Below are positions 1 to 14,336 of a stretch of DNA of 64,000 bases, in pieces (positions within the stretch are counted from its first letter, which is position 1; each line of letters begins with the position of its first letter). Origin of the DNA: Gentiana macrophylla (lineage: Eukaryota; Streptophyta; Magnoliopsida; Gentianales; Gentianaceae); NCBI GenBank assembly GCA_026214975.1, contig CM047806.1, positions 104,665,345 through 104,729,344 of the forward strand. The letters run 5' to 3'. The notes beneath the pieces were generated by a model. It searched no databases. It was not told the origin of the DNA and saw only the letters and a program-made list of their open reading frames with translations. Position numbers and translations under genes: made by a program.

Positions 1-847
1 CCGAATATAGATAACTTACACTCAACTATGAGTTGATAAGCGCCCACCGATATAATCATTACATACGGATAAATCCTCCATGACTATTCGTTACGATTTG
101 GGATATCTCCGCAGACCCTTCTCAAACCTCTTATCCTTATTTACCATTAACCCCTAGTGACCAAATAGTTCATAACTAATATAATATGAATCGCGCGCAT
201 CGGTCGGGCTTTAGGATTAACAAACAAGTGGAACTCGCCTGCCTACTTCCCGAGGAAATGAATGGATTCCATATTCGTGATAGCACATGACTACTTACTC
301 ATTCTAGAATAGAGCCAACGAGAAGTGTCGGACCACATACTACTTAAGTGATCCTTACTAACATATCAAACTCTACCCTAGTCTAAGCAAGCTTGTCCGT
401 GATCACCTCAGATTGAGATTAATCCATATATGATCATCTTGTGATTCGATAAGACTTCTCGATCACGGAATTATATCGAGAACTCAAATCAAATCGGTCC
501 CGCCCTATATGATTATCATTATATATAAATGCCCCACTAGTACTCCTATTACCGACAAATCGGATAAGATCCGCCACACCGTAAAGTGTTCGGGGCGCAT
601 TAATAGCAAATTAATCATGAGACCCGCATCATTAATAAACTCTACGGTCTAATTTAATTTTTAAGTACATCTCACTAACTCAATCCTCTTGTGTATAGCC
701 ATACACTGAGTTATGTGATTACATAAACGATGTACTTAGGGTTTTCAGTAGTGTCTTAATTATAAGCATACATGCATATAATAAGATGAATTATTAATTC
801 TGTCCTAAAACAATTAGATAATTGTCTTTCGGGCACTACACCTAACA
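1..847 (-). mobile_element. LTR fragment of a copia element, cut by the window edge
   Basis: This stretch matches, in the same order and orientation, the distal half of the long LTRs at 25135-26976 and 32774-34605. Shared landmarks are the gcgcccaccgatataatcat block, the ccattaacccct block and the end tgtctttcgggca...cacctaaca. It ends with CCTAACA at 841-847, the complement of the TGTTAGG that starts this LTR family on the minus strand. Copia RT follows directly on the same strand, so this is the 3' LTR of that element. It is more diverged than the two intact LTRs. Confidence 0.8.
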
Positions 848-1640
848 ATAGCAAGATACATAAGTGCACGAACTGCATTGAGATATGGTATTTCAGGACC
901 CAGTATCTCTTCTTCATCCTCTCGAGGTCTAAACGGATGTTTAACAGGATCTAACGACCTGAGGACCATTGGAGTACTTAAAGAATGCACTTTATCTGTG
1001 TAAAACCGCTTTAGTATCTTCTGGGTATAAGTAGTTTGATGAACAAAGATTCCGTTATCTAAATGCTCAATTTGTAAACTAAGACAAAAAATTGTCATAC
1101 CGGAATCTTTGATCTCAAACTCTATCTTTAAGTATTCAACCGCTTTTTGGAGCTCTTTAGTAGTTCCAATCAAGTTAAGATCATCAACATTTACAGCTAT
1201 AATCACATAATCTGACCCATTTTTCTTTATGAAAACACACAGACATATTGGGTCATTTGTATAACATTCTTTAACTAAACATTCACTGAGACGGTTATAC
1301 CACGTACATCCAGATTGTTTGAGCCCATACAACGATTTCTGTAATTTGATAGAATACTTTTTTTGGGCTTGATCTACATGCTTCAGGCATGTTAAATCCT
1401 TCAGCAATTTTCATATAGATATTAGTATCTAATGATCCATAGAGATACGCGGTAACTACGTCCATCAGACGCATATCAAGTTTTTCATATACCGCTAAAC
1501 TCACAAGATATCGAAACGTTATTCCATCCATCACTGGCGAATACATTTCATCATAATCAAGCCCTGGTCTTTGTGAAAATCCTTGTGCTGGTGCTCTGGT
1601 AAATATAATGATCTTTTCCAGAATTTTCTTATTATTTTAT
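848..1640 (-). pseudogene. Ty1-copia reverse transcriptase fragment
   Basis: Read on the minus strand from about 1620, the translation gives the N-terminal RT signature AQGFSQRPGLDYDEMYSPV, then the region with DVVTAYLYGSLD. After a frameshift near 1400 it continues through KLQKSLYGLKQS, the catalytic box as VNVDDL (normally YVDD) and the thumb region with LSTPMV. The frame runs to ALMYLA and then meets the LTR at 847. The RNase H domain, which should follow, is therefore deleted. Integrase and gag are also absent upstream. This is a dead element fragment. Its value is that it ties the adjoining LTR family to a copia pol. Confidence 0.9.
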
Positions 1641-2540
1641 ATCTACACATCAATTGACTAAGACAAATTTCAAGGTTCACATTAGCAATTAGTTTTCAGT
1701 AAACTCATAGCACCAAAAGTATAATTTATCTACAAAGAAGTCTAAAAATAATGTATACTGCTAGCTTATATCAGATGTTTAAACAACATTAAAACATGAC
1801 ACAATTATGATAATTGGAAAATAGATTTGTCACAATAAATACCGCAAATTTTAAAATTTTAATTGATCTAAGCTGGCGAAAAGAGGAAGACAAAGCTTAT
1901 CTGTTTTCAGCACCGGATAATTAGGACTAGAATCAATAGCACCTCCCAAACATCCAAGCAAATGCCTTTTACGAACGTAACTGGTAGAGACTTGTGCTGA
2001 TAACGTGTTATATAAGAAATATTATATTCTTGATGGAAAGATTAGATTGATTATATTTGGAGTAATAGCAACAAAACAACCAAACAATAAAAATGACAAA
2101 TACTTAAGGTAAAGGAAATAAAAGGATGCCAAAGGAGATTGACAAAGGGTAATGTTTCTCATAGACGAAGCCAAGTGGAGGGCCGAGAGGGGCTAAGCCC
2201 ACCCAGTTGTTATTTCCGGTACACTAAAAACCTATATGGTATGGTTCAACACAGTCATTTATTTTAATAGAGCCCACCCGACAATACATAGATAGTCCAC
2301 TAGCCCACCCGAAGATGAATTCCTGACTCCGTACTATTTCTTTCTTAACATCTCTACAATACAAATGTGGATGGGCGTTATATATATTGAGAAGATGGAA
2401 ATGAAACAACATGTAACCAATATTACAATTAATGGTACATTGAATTAGGTAGTGAGACTTTTGACATCCAAAATTTATTACATAATATTATGTACATTTT
2501 TATATATATCATTAATATCACAAATATGCTTAAAATATAA
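1641..2540. other. AT-rich spacer with a degenerate repeat
   Basis: No convincing gene. The part at about 2165-2335 (ggctaagcccaccca, agcccacccg, gactccgtac) resembles the right end of the element at 55682-56193 in inverted orientation and is probably a decayed relative. At 1995-2011 the phrase gtgctgataacgtgtta recurs at 54518-54534. Confidence 0.5.
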
Positions 2541-2804
2541 TACCTCTGTCCCAAAATGTAAGTCTGCTTGAGGTTTTTTCACACAGATTAAGAAAGTTGG
2601 TTATGTGTCAGTAATTTCGATTAAAAAGACTAAAATGATATTTGACTATTATTAATGCAAAGTAGTGAAAAGTGGGTGTGTATATAATAAATGAGGGGTA
2701 CAATGAGAAAAAAGGTAAGAAATGTTTCATTGATTATCTAAATGGATTTACATTATAGGACAAAATAAAAACATTAAATAGACTTATATTTTGGGACGGA
2801 GGTA
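2541..2804. mobile_element. Stowaway-like MITE, copy 1
   Basis: The ends are inverted repeats: tacctctgtcccaaaatg at the left and the complement of ttttgggacggaggta at the right, including TA as in Tc1/mariner-type Stowaway MITEs. It is 264 bp long with no coding capacity. Copies with the same internal landmarks (ttttttcacacagattaaga, the agtgaaaagtggg segment) lie at 10394-10659 and 57287-57556. Confidence 0.85.
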
Positions 2805-3129
2805 ATACTATTTGGGCCCCAAAAATATGGTAGGCACCAGCTCAACGTTGGGAAGCCACAGGGGAGGCACCAACTTCAAAATCTGCAGAGAACATTTCGT
2901 TTCCAGCAACTTCCAAGTCGATCCCCGTCTTTTCTCAACTTTTCCAATGCACAACAAGCTTAAAATCGAGTTCCAACCCTTCATTTTAATCACTTTACAT
3001 ACTCACATTCATTCACTTCATTCTCTCAATTCTCTCAAACACCAAGGCAAAAAATCAGCTTTTCTAGAGAAGTAAACTCTCATTCTGCAGCCAAATTCAG
3101 ATTCTAAAACGAGGATATTTTCTAGAAAT
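2805..3129. other. Spacer, nothing recognised
   Basis: A short plus-strand reading frame exists here but has no recognisable domain or signal peptide. No repeat ends were seen. Confidence 0.4.
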
Positions 3130-5179
<2,050 letters not shown>

Positions 5180-5694
5180 ATATGTATAATTGTTGTTGTG
5201 CTAGTAAGATGACTTGTTGAGGCCTAAAAAGGCCAAGATCTGGCTCAATCCACGTGGCTTCTATAGGCTTAACGCCACCTTTTATGCTTTCTCAGTATCT
5301 GCAGTAAGTTTTAAAGCATCCTGGAATTGAAATGGTTCAATATTGAATTCATATGCATTTTTTTTGTGTTTTTCCCCATAGTGTATGTGTATAAAGATTT
5401 TAGGGTTATATGTGAATGATGTTGTTATTGTAGATTTATACTACTGATTTACTAGTTATATATCATGCGAGTAAGATTCTTAATATTAACTACATGACAA
5501 TTGTTAATTTTAATATGTCTCATTAGTTAAGTTTTGACTTGCAAATCATAATGATTTCAATGTTGTAATAATACTGGAAACTGTGTTGTTATGTGGGTGT
5601 GATTAAGATCTTAGAGACCATTAATATAGTCTGATTTTGTGCGTTAAGTGGATAAGAATGTAACATGCATGTATGTAACAACTTAGAAGGCTTA
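5180..5694. other. Spacer, nothing recognised
   Basis: AT-rich sequence without a gene, repeat end or RNA signature that I could identify. Confidence 0.5.
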
Positions 5695-7555
5695 TATGGG
5701 TGTGGAAAGATAAGGTATGTGAGTAAGGTAAGGTATGGTTAAGTATGGTAGGGTAGGGTTGGGTGGTGGGGTCGGGTTAGGTTAGGACAGGGAAAATTAT
5801 GTGGTATGATAGGGTAGATAGGGTGGGTGGTGAGAAAAGGTACACGGATACGGATCGTTCGAAAACTGAACCGAACTGAGGTCATTTGGTTTAATTGGCC
5901 TGCCTAATAATCGCTGCACAGCTTTGGTTAGTATATATAGAAACCAAATTTTCGGCTTTGGTTAAGGTTAACTCCACAAATTATCCGCTTTCAACCAAAT
6001 AAAAATCGAACCATTATCCGAGTTGAATGGAAAATCAGAATCAAACATTTATAATCAACATGTACAATTATTTTTCATAACCAAAATATTTTAACCGTTT
6101 TTGAAAAATTATATATAACTGAACCATTGTCTGGACCATTTATAACCAAAATAAAAATTCGAATAAAAACTAAATTGTTTATAACCGAATATAGTTGTTA
6201 TGTTTTATTTCAATTTTCAGTTAACCAAAACAAACTAAACAGTATATTTTTGTTTGGTTTAATTCGGTTACCTAAAATAAACGGTCTAGTTTCGGCTTGA
6301 AATTTCAATGAATCGAAATTTTTGCTTCGGTTTTTGTACGGCCATTAACCGTACCATACCGAACCGTGTACACCCCTAGGTATGATAGGGTGGGTGGTGG
6401 GGGTACAATTGATATGGTGGTAGGTGGGTGGATGCCTGAATGTGGTAGGGTAAGGTACAAGAGGTAAGTTTGGGTGGGTTCGGGGTAAGATTAGGTATGG
6501 TAGGTGAATGATTGAACGGGTAGGTAAGGTAAGGTGGGAGAATAGGATAGGGTGTGGTAGGGTAGGTTTGGTAAAGTGTGTAAGGTATGGTTGGGCAGAG
6601 TTAGGTATGAGAGCGGATGTGTAGTTATGGTGGTAGTAGGTAGGGCAGAGCAATATGGGTGGAGAGGTAGGTGCGGTTGGGTATGGTGTGGTGTGCTAGG
6701 TGAGTGAGAGAGTGGATGGTAGATCGACAGGTAAGGTAAGATGAGTGAGGCAGGCAGGTGGTAGGTATGTGGGGTAAAGTATGGTAAGTTGGTGGGGTAA
6801 GTTATGTGAGGTCGGGTTAGTAGGTAAGATGTGGTACGGTAAGGGTGGTCAAAGAAAGGTGGGTAAAGTGATAAACGGTAAGGCAGAGTGAGTGGTGAAT
6901 GTAATGTGGATGCCTGAATAAGGTATGGTAAGGTGCATGCGGTAAGGTACGGCAAGGTAAGATGGGGTGGTAGTAGATTAAGGTGTGGTATAAGGTAAGG
7001 TTGGGTGGTGGGTAGTGGTATGACGTGGTAGGTTATGTCGGAGAATGAATGGGTAGTTAGGTGGTAGGGTGAGATGGGGCAAATGGGTGGAGAAACAAGG
7101 TGCACTCGAGTTAGGTAAAGGTAGTTTGTATGTGTAAGAATGTTGGGTGGTGGGGGTAAGGTTGGGTATGGTAGGTGGATGCCTTAATAGTGGTAGGTAG
7201 TGGTATGGTAAGGTAGGTGATGGGTCGAGAGTAAAGAGGGCGATGGATAGGGTAAAAAGGTAAAGATAGGAAGAGAGAGTGGAGGGTACGTTAGGGTGGT
7301 AAGGTAGGCAGAGTTTGTGAAGAGGTATGGTGCAGGTGAGGTAGGTAATATAGTGGAGTGTGGTAGGATATGGTCAGTGAGGTGTGTGGACCCAGTAGGG
7401 GTGGGGTAGGTGTGTGATGGCACGATGGTGAATTAAAGTGTGGTGGTGAATACGATAGGTGGGTTGGCGTAGGTTGATTGGTTTAAGGTAGGACATGAGG
7501 TGGTGAGGTAGGATAAGGTGAGGCGGGGTTGAATAGGTGGGTGGTAAGAGGGTCA
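5695..7555 (+). repeat. T/G-rich degenerate GGTAAGG / GGTAGGG array
   Basis: Apart from the insert at 5839-6379, the plus strand is a continuous irregular run of motifs such as ggtaaggta, ggtagggt and gggtggtggg, with very few C residues. The complementary strand gives long Pro/Leu/Tyr/Thr frames that are low-complexity artefacts. No fixed period is visible, so it is a cryptic simple repeat rather than a satellite. It is related in composition but not identical to plant telomere repeats. Confidence 0.85.
5839..6379. mobile_element. hAT-like MITE inserted in the T/G-rich array
   Basis: The ends are inverted: ggtacacggatacgg at the left, and at the right the complement of ccgaaccgtgtacacccc. 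This gggtgtacacggttcggt-type end is common among small plant hAT-like elements. The interior is AT-rich with many aaccgaa/ttcggtt motifs and no coding capacity. The target duplication cannot be resolved because the flanks are themselves repetitive. Confidence 0.6.
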
Positions 7556-8571
7556 AACTTATATTGGGGCCAAAGGATCACAATCCCACACTAATTTTTT
7601 TTAGGAATTTACTACTATACTCTTTATTATATTAATATTTGAAAAATATAAACAAGTAATATTCCGTGCACTTCTTTGTTAAATTCATCATGCGGTGGAT
7701 TGGTAAAGCGCTTGTTTTGCAACCAGAAGGTCTACAATTTGATTTTCTCCTTCCACTTTTTTTTTATGGGAAACGAAAGATTTTCACTAAAAAACAACAA
7801 ACAAATTACACCGGACCAACACCGGAAAAAGCCGCACAAATTCCAGACCAAACACCAGCCTAAATGCTGGACAACACCGCCACAAGCAGAAAAATAAAAA
7901 GGGCATGGAGGTAAACCCATGTAAACCAAATTCCGCCTCATTGAAGATGACTTGATTTGGTACCAAAAAACGAAAATTTGCCTTACACAAGGCAAAATCT
8001 GGCTTAAACAAGACAAATAACCTAGAAAACGGTCCAGAAAAAGCGACTATTATCGACCCAGTCCAATTTACAGAAAAACAAAAGAACATAAAAACAACTA
8101 TTAAAGACATGCACAAACATCTGCAGCCAAAATCGAACCTCCCTCCCCACGAACCGAGCCACCAAGGAAACACCATCCCATCCAGCTTGCATAAATTTCT
8201 TCCACCAAGAGAAAGACGAATCCAATCGGTCCACAAACCAAACAGAGGAAAGAGCCAGAATATATTTTCTCAAATTCGATTGAGTTATTAGCATCAAACT
8301 TCTTGTTTTTCTTGCAATTGGCATGCAGCCAGAATTAAACATGATTTCCTTTTGTTACAGTTCCGGCGAAGCCAAAACTTGCAGCTCCGGTTACCATAAA
8401 CCCAAAAACTGTCGCCGACGGCCGCTCTGCACTTCAAAAGCTACCAAAGGATCTATTAACAGCCGAGAAGAAGGAAGAGAGACAAAAGCCAACAAGAACA
8501 ACCGCCATCCAGATCGAAAAAATAAAAAAGAAATCAACAGATCTGAAGCATTTAAGGAGTAGTAGACAAAA
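7556..8571. other. Unassigned block of higher GC content
   Basis: Several overlapping short frames occur on both strands (for example 7787-8236 and 8022-8342 on the minus strand) with no recognisable motif. The minus strand ends in an A-rich run near 7760, which could fit the 3' part of a LINE-type retroposon, but no reverse transcriptase or endonuclease motif is visible. I make no functional call. Confidence 0.3.
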
Positions 8572-9110
8572 ATGGGTGGATTTGACGGCCCTGGAAAATT
8601 TTGGGCATTCGGCGAAATCTCCGAATTATGCCTTTTAGTTCAAAGTGTTTTTTATTCTCGAAAACATACATACAAAATATTTCTTCAACATCATGCTTTT
8701 AACACGCGTAAATATAAAATAAAGTTCATTGATAGCCTCAAAATATATCTACAAAGTAGTAAAAATTCAACATCACTTTATATATATTTTCTTTCTCCGT
8801 GTCTTTTCCAACCAAAAAAAAAACTTGTTTTATGTATAAATATGTGTTGTATGTCTATAATTTAGTCATTGTATTTTTTTTAGGCATTTATCAATTCAAG
8901 TAATGTTTTTTGGGTCTTTATGGATTCGAGTAAATTTTTTGGGTATTTTATCAATTCAAATAATAAAATTAACACATTATATTAGATTGGATCGGATTGG
9001 AACTACACGTTTTTTTCAGTGAATAAGGTAATTTCGGGCCATCGGGACGGTTGGGCCTTTGGCCAACGCCTCCTCTGCCATTAATATGGGCAGGCATTGG
9101 ATTTGACGAG
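8572..9110. repeat. Short relative of the 18123-19160 element
   Basis: The left part (gacggccctgg ... ctccgaattatgccttttag) resembles the left end of the element at 18123. The right part (cattatattagattggat ... acggttgggcctttggcc) resembles its right end near 19025-19105. The middle is shorter. This supports one dispersed family with two copies in the window. Confidence 0.45.
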
Positions 9111-10393
9111 GAGAAAGTGAAAGAAACAGAAAACACAAAAGAAAGCAAAGAAAACAGCCGGCACGACGCCTTCCGGCGGCCGGCGCCGAATGGGAGGAAG
9201 CGTGAGGGAGAAGAGGTTGGATTTCTAGAAAGAAGTTCGAGGAAAAATTAAAGTGAGAGTTGTGTAATTAAGATCCCCCATCTGCTTGATGTGTTATGTT
9301 TTTTAGTTAAAGGCAAACTATTCTTTTATTGGCTTGGTTAAAGTATTTTGGATATTTTGTCACATGATAACATATTGTTACGAAGTAAATATAATTTTTA
9401 TTTATGCCTTTTACAAAGGGGTATTTAATCGCACCACAACTGATGTAGCATGTACCACACTACACGTGCACCACAGTAGAATCGACATTATGAAAGACGA
9501 TTCTGGAGCCAACATTCGACCTTCCCAGTGTCGATCTTTGTTCGACAGCGAGGGAAGTCGCATGTTGACTCACAAAATCGACTTTCACATGATTGATTAT
9601 ATAAAATTGCACGCGTGACCCAGAGCGAGTAGATATGGAGTAGAGCATTTGTGCGAATAAAGCCCCATTTTACAAATGCTAGGTATTTTCTTAATTTTTT
9701 TTCCAAAAACTTTACATATTGTATTTTAATTAGAATTATGTCCCCTAATGAAAATCCTATGACCGTGCAAGACCACTACAACTGTTTTCTTAACACTTTA
9801 TTTGTGATATTTGATAGAGAATTGTGTTCCTCACCTGGCTCCGCCTATGGGTAGATTTGGGTGATCATGTAAAAGAGCAGAGCAGAAAGATGAAGCGCAA
9901 GAAGTGTGATGGCAAGGGTGGGTGGTAAGAAGAAAGGATGATTCAAAACATTGTAGTGAAAAAAATAGTGCACAATGGCTTATCGGAAAACATTGTGATG
10001 GCCTATAGTGTGGACTATGTGGTAGTGGAAGACTGTCTGTCCACACCCATCTCCACGATCGTGCACAATTTTTAGGCATATTTGCTCCAAAATTTCTAGC
10101 AAACCTAAGTACAACCTCTGTTGTTTTTTTTTAATCACAATTTTCGCACTCGCTTGCTTTTATTCATCCGTCGCTTTACATTATCAAGCAAAGATTTATT
10201 ATTTTTTCCTACATTTACCCTACATTTTAATAACCCAAATTTTGGTACAATTTTCCATGCACAAGAAATGAAGGGTAATTTTGTTATTTTCCACTCTATT
10301 TCAGACATATTAATCACTTTCTTAATTTGTGTGATTCTTCTCTCTCCGACAGTTAAAAAAAAGCGGAGGGAGTATATTATTAATATAATATAC
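9111..10393. other. Spacer, nothing recognised
   Basis: A GC-rich patch near 9160-9200 and several short frames without domains. No gene, RNA or repeat boundary could be supported. Confidence 0.4.
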
Positions 10394-10659
10394 TACCTCC
10401 GTCCTAAAATGAAAGTCTATTTAGATTTTTTCACACAGATTAAGAAGATTAGTTAAATTTGTTATGTGTAATTAATTTTGATTAAAAAGTCTAAAATAAC
10501 CTTTCACGGTTATTAATGCAAAGTATTGAAAAGTGGATGCCTATAATATTCAAAAAAAAAGGAGAAAATTGCCATTAGTGCTTCGTTGAATTTCTAAATG
10601 AACTTACACTATGTGACAAAATAAAAAAACTAATGGACTTGCATTTTGAGATGATGGTA
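10394..10659. mobile_element. Stowaway-like MITE, copy 2
   Basis: It starts tacctccgtcctaaaatg, shares the internal ttttttcacacagattaagaa segment with copies 1 and 3, and ends in a decayed terminus (ttttgagatgatggta). Confidence 0.75.
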
Positions 10660-10765
10660 GTATTTATCAATATTACCCCACCAAAATTACCTGTCCCCAC
10701 TTGTTTCTTTCCTACGTTTTTGTTTTTTTTCATTAACTTTTTGTAAGCCATGTCAATTATTTTTA

Positions 10766-11100
10766 GAGCAACTCCGAGGCTCCCCACCCAATTTACACCA
10801 AATCATCAATTTGATGCTACTTTTACATCAAATTTTATCCATTAACTTCAATGGTTTTACATAATAAAGAAAAGAATATTTTTGGAATATTCTATCTCCA
10901 AATTGTTTTCTTCTTCAAAAAAAAAAAAAAAAAAAAAAAAAGAGGAACAATAGTTGTTGGTGCTTTTCATCTGCTAGCAAATTTGCTGGTGCTTTTCATC
11001 TTCCAACCAATTTGATGGGAAAAAACATTGTCATTGGAGAGGTGCATTTCCATCAATTTGATGGTTTGCTGCTGAAAAAAAGTCTCCCTTGGAGTTGCTC
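10766..11100. mobile_element. Tourist-like MITE with TTA target duplication
   Basis: The terminal inverted repeats gagcaactccgagg and ccttggagttgctc are flanked on both sides by tta (10763-10765 and 11101-11103), the 3-bp duplication typical of PIF/Harbinger-type MITEs. The 335-bp interior contains inverted catcaatttgatg motifs and a poly-A tract near 10917-10941. No coding capacity. Confidence 0.75.
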
Positions 11101-11382
11101 TTAGAGTGGAAAGAAAGGCCATTGTAGTAAACAAAGTTTGTATAATTAAAATAATAATATAATTTTGCAGCTTTTTGTCTGAACCACATGAAATACCATT
11201 CAACCAGTAGAGTAATTACAATAGCCTAATTTGTCACCCTGTGAGAGTATCCACTATAGTCACGGGTAAAATGGCATTGACAAGAAAAGATGTCAACTTT
11301 ACTACACACACACTTCAAGAATTTGTAATGTTGCACTATAGCTCACTTCTCACGGTCAATGAAAATGAATAAACAATGGGCT

Positions 11383-11543
11383 CTCACCCAATCAAAATAT
11401 TAATTTTATTTAATATTAATGAACAAGAGTAAAAAAAGAGAAAAATATTACTACCTCCTGCCTAAAATATGCGCCTCACCCAATCAAAATATTAATTTTA
11501 TTTAATATTAATGAACAAGAGTAAAAAAAGAGAAAAATATTAC
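11383..11543. repeat. Two direct copies of a 69-bp unit, period 92 bp
   Basis: The segment ctcacccaatc...aaaaatattac at 11383-11451 is repeated at 11475-11543 with no visible difference, separated by a 23-bp spacer. This is a recent local duplication in AT-rich DNA. Confidence 0.9.
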
Positions 11544-12500
11544 TTTTTTTACCTTGGTTTTTGTGCACAATAGTGGGAGCGGAAGGGGACAGACCCACTC
11601 CCACCTTCACATAATTGGCTTTCCCATGATGTTAAATTGAGCCATAGTAGTAAATACTTTGCAACTTTGAGTCTCACACTCTTTTTACATTGTCTTCCCA
11701 GCTGTCGTTGTGAATACTCTGAGAAAGAAGTGCTACAGCAAATAAGACATTTAAAGTCACTATAGCCCACATAAAGCCCCTCTTGGAGAAGAAACCGTGG
11801 AAGTTGAGGGGGGTCTAACCCCCTCCCACCATCACCCTAAACACAGAGTCCTAGGAATATTTTAATAAATTTTATTTTTCTTTTATAATTTAGTTTTGCA
11901 AAATTCACATGGATGCTAATAAAATATTATTTCCCTTTTTGTTGTGCCCACATTTTTTCACCGTGAAAGTAATGGCCATAGTGAAATCATGTTAGAATTT
12001 TGACAAACTTCACCTAAAAATGCATTGGCCATTGCCGATGCTCTTAGCATAGGGTAAGACGGGTTGGGTAAGGTTGGGTGGTAGGTGTAAAGTTAGTGGT
12101 TGAGTAGGGATACCCCCACCCCACCTAACTCAGACATTCCACTTATCATACCTCACGCACTCTACCCGAGTCTACCGTACCCTACCCGATTATCATATCT
12201 TACTCACTATTCGATGTGACATATATTATGAAATTTGTTTAATTTAATTCTTTCGCTTTTCAAACGCAGAAATTGAATGAGTTTATTCAATTTAATTAAA
12301 TTCCTATGATTTCATTTCATTACATTCATTTCATGCGTAATAACCGTGTCATTTTATATTATAATAACTGCATAGGCATATATTCAAGTCTATAGTGAAA
12401 AATTATAACAACCATTATCATTTCTCCAAAAAGATTATACTGTTTACATGTAGGTGATTCATTCATATATCAACAACAATCTACTGCAACACGATCATAT
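11544..12500. other. Spacer with a G-rich / C-rich divergent pair
   Basis: Mostly featureless. At 12055-12112 the plus strand is of the same T/G-rich type as 5695-7555 (ggtaaggttgggtggtagg). It is followed at once (12113-12205) by the complementary C/A-rich type (ccccaccccacc, ctaccgtaccctacccg), a divergent imperfect inverted repeat. No gene seen. Confidence 0.5.
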
Positions 12501-13640
12501 AAGACACAAAAACGCATACAAAATGACACAACAAGACCAATAAAGATGATATTTCATAAAACACACGCGTAAGAGTGGAACATGGTTTTCTGAGTTAAAC
12601 AAAAACTTATCAGCATTTCTTTGCAGAAGCTAAACTAATCTAAGAAGGCAAAGACTGCAAAACAGAATGAGCCTTTTAACAGTAAGACACATTCTTCACA
12701 CATCTACTTTCCCATGAAAGTGAAGAAAAACCTTGTGAAAGTCCATAACACGATCCACGTGATGTCTGTGGTCTCTACGACGTTCCAAAATCCGTGATCT
12801 CAGCATGACATCCAATCCAATCCAATACTTCATATCTGTTATAGTGAATCTGCTAAAAGGCAGCATATGATTCCTAACCTGTCCAAAAAGGTAGCTTATT
12901 TATGAGATTCTTGGTCGTAATGGCTTTAGATTGTAAACCGGTAGCTATTGAGAAGTAGAAAAGGCAAGATATGTCAAAAACCCCATCAAATGGCACATGG
13001 TTGTAATAGACAGCTTGAAACACTTGTGTTACAGTATCAGTATCTCTAAAACAAACACAAAATACAAAATCATTATTCAAATTATACGTTGTAAACTCTG
13101 AATGAATAGAGATTCTTTGAAATGAAGAAAAAATGGTGCTTAGATATGTAAAATAAAGCATCTGTACTGCGAATATTTTCAGAACAGGGGATCGACCATT
13201 GGATTTAATGATTTTCATAAGACTACAAAACATCTCGAGACTATGTGAAAGGATTAGATGCTGTTGCCTTTCAAGTGGTCTTAATACAATAACAAAACCT
13301 CGAGACTACGTGAGAGAGGCCAAGAGGCTGCTGCTACCATTCAAGTGAATGAAAAAAGACTAATACTTCATTTAACAAGAAAGCCTTGAGGTAATTAGAA
13401 ATATCTTATATGAGTGCAATTACCACACGGACAACTAATGATACAGATACAACCACTATGCCACAACGGGTGACACAACCAATGTTTCTACCATTGATCA
13501 TGATGAAAGTACATCATCAAAAATGGGTCCTACATCATCATCAAGAGTAGAAAAATTGGTAGTGTAACCCGTTTATAGCACAATTGATTAATTACTCCAT
13601 TCATTATCGATGAAAGGCAAAATTTAAATGTTCTTTAGAT
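12501..13640. other. Region downstream of the CML gene, no supported gene
   Basis: A minus-strand frame at 12874-13233 (119 codons) and another short frame ending near 12696 have no recognised motif. Joining them would need a 43-nt intron, too short for plants. The area could instead be transcribed 3' UTR of the CML gene. Confidence 0.3.
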
Positions 13641-14209
13641 GCTTAATTTCTAGTTCAAAGTGCAAAATTACTTACTTTCCAATAAGAAAGACCCAAAAAA
13701 AAAAAAAAATCCTATTATGCAAACAATGAAAGACTATGGAAGACAAACAAGCAAATACAGAAATGGATGCTTTTCCTTTAAAAAAAAGAAATGGATGCTT
13801 TTAAGCCTTAACAAGCTTAATTTGTAGTTCAAAGTGTAAAAAATTAATTACTTTCCAATAAGAAAGACCCAAAAATTCCTATTATGCAAACAATGAAAGT
13901 CTATGAAAGACAAACAAGAAAAATACAGAAATGGATGCTCTTAACATGCTTAATTTCTAGTTCAAAGTGCAAAATTAATTACTTTCCAAAAAGAAAGACC
14001 CCCTAAAAAAATATTTCCTATTATGCAAGCAATGAAAGACTATGAAAGACAAACAAGCAAATACAGAAATGGAAGCTCTTAACATGCTTAATTTCTAGTT
14101 CAAAGTGCAAAATTAATTACTTTCCAATAAGAAAGACCCCAAAACATTCCTATTAGGCAAACAATGAAAGAATATGGAAGACAAACAAGAGTAAATACAG
14201 AAATGGATC
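13641..14209. repeat. Minisatellite, four tandem units of about 125-175 bp
   Basis: Units start at about 13641, 13815, 13948 and 14086. Each contains gcttaatttctagttcaaag, ttactttccaataagaaagaccc, cctattatgcaaacaatgaa and acagaaatggatgct with small changes and variable A-runs. The array lies immediately downstream of the CML gene, possibly within its 3' transcribed region. Confidence 0.9.
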
Positions 14210-14336
14210 TAGGCACAAAAGTGATGCAATTTAGGGCAGAGTATACAGCACCAGGAAAACTGATTCAAGAACAAGAATCTGCAACGATATGAATCAAAAT
14301 GGAAAAAAGCAGACGTACTTAGTATGATTCTGGAAA

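Noticed and set aside
1995..2011. Phrase gtgctgataacgtgtta as an LTR / primer-site border (also at 54518)
   Set aside because: Suggestive of a retrotransposon edge but without LTR pair, duplication or coding sequence at either site.
2812..3075. 87-codon plus-strand frame
   Set aside because: No domain, no signal peptide, low-complexity His/Leu/Ser region and no promoter evidence.
6345..7556. Long Pro/Leu/Tyr/Thr-rich minus-strand frames, up to 204 codons
   Set aside because: Caused by the C-poor T/G-rich array, which lacks stops on the complement; no domain or conserved pattern.
7666..8562. Several overlapping frames on both strands, possible LINE relic
   Set aside because: No endonuclease, RT or RNase H motif; kept only as an unassigned block.
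12696..13233. Possible extra gene on the minus strand built from a 119-codon frame and a 3' frame
   Set aside because: The join needs a 43-nt intron, too short for plants, and no motif is recognised.
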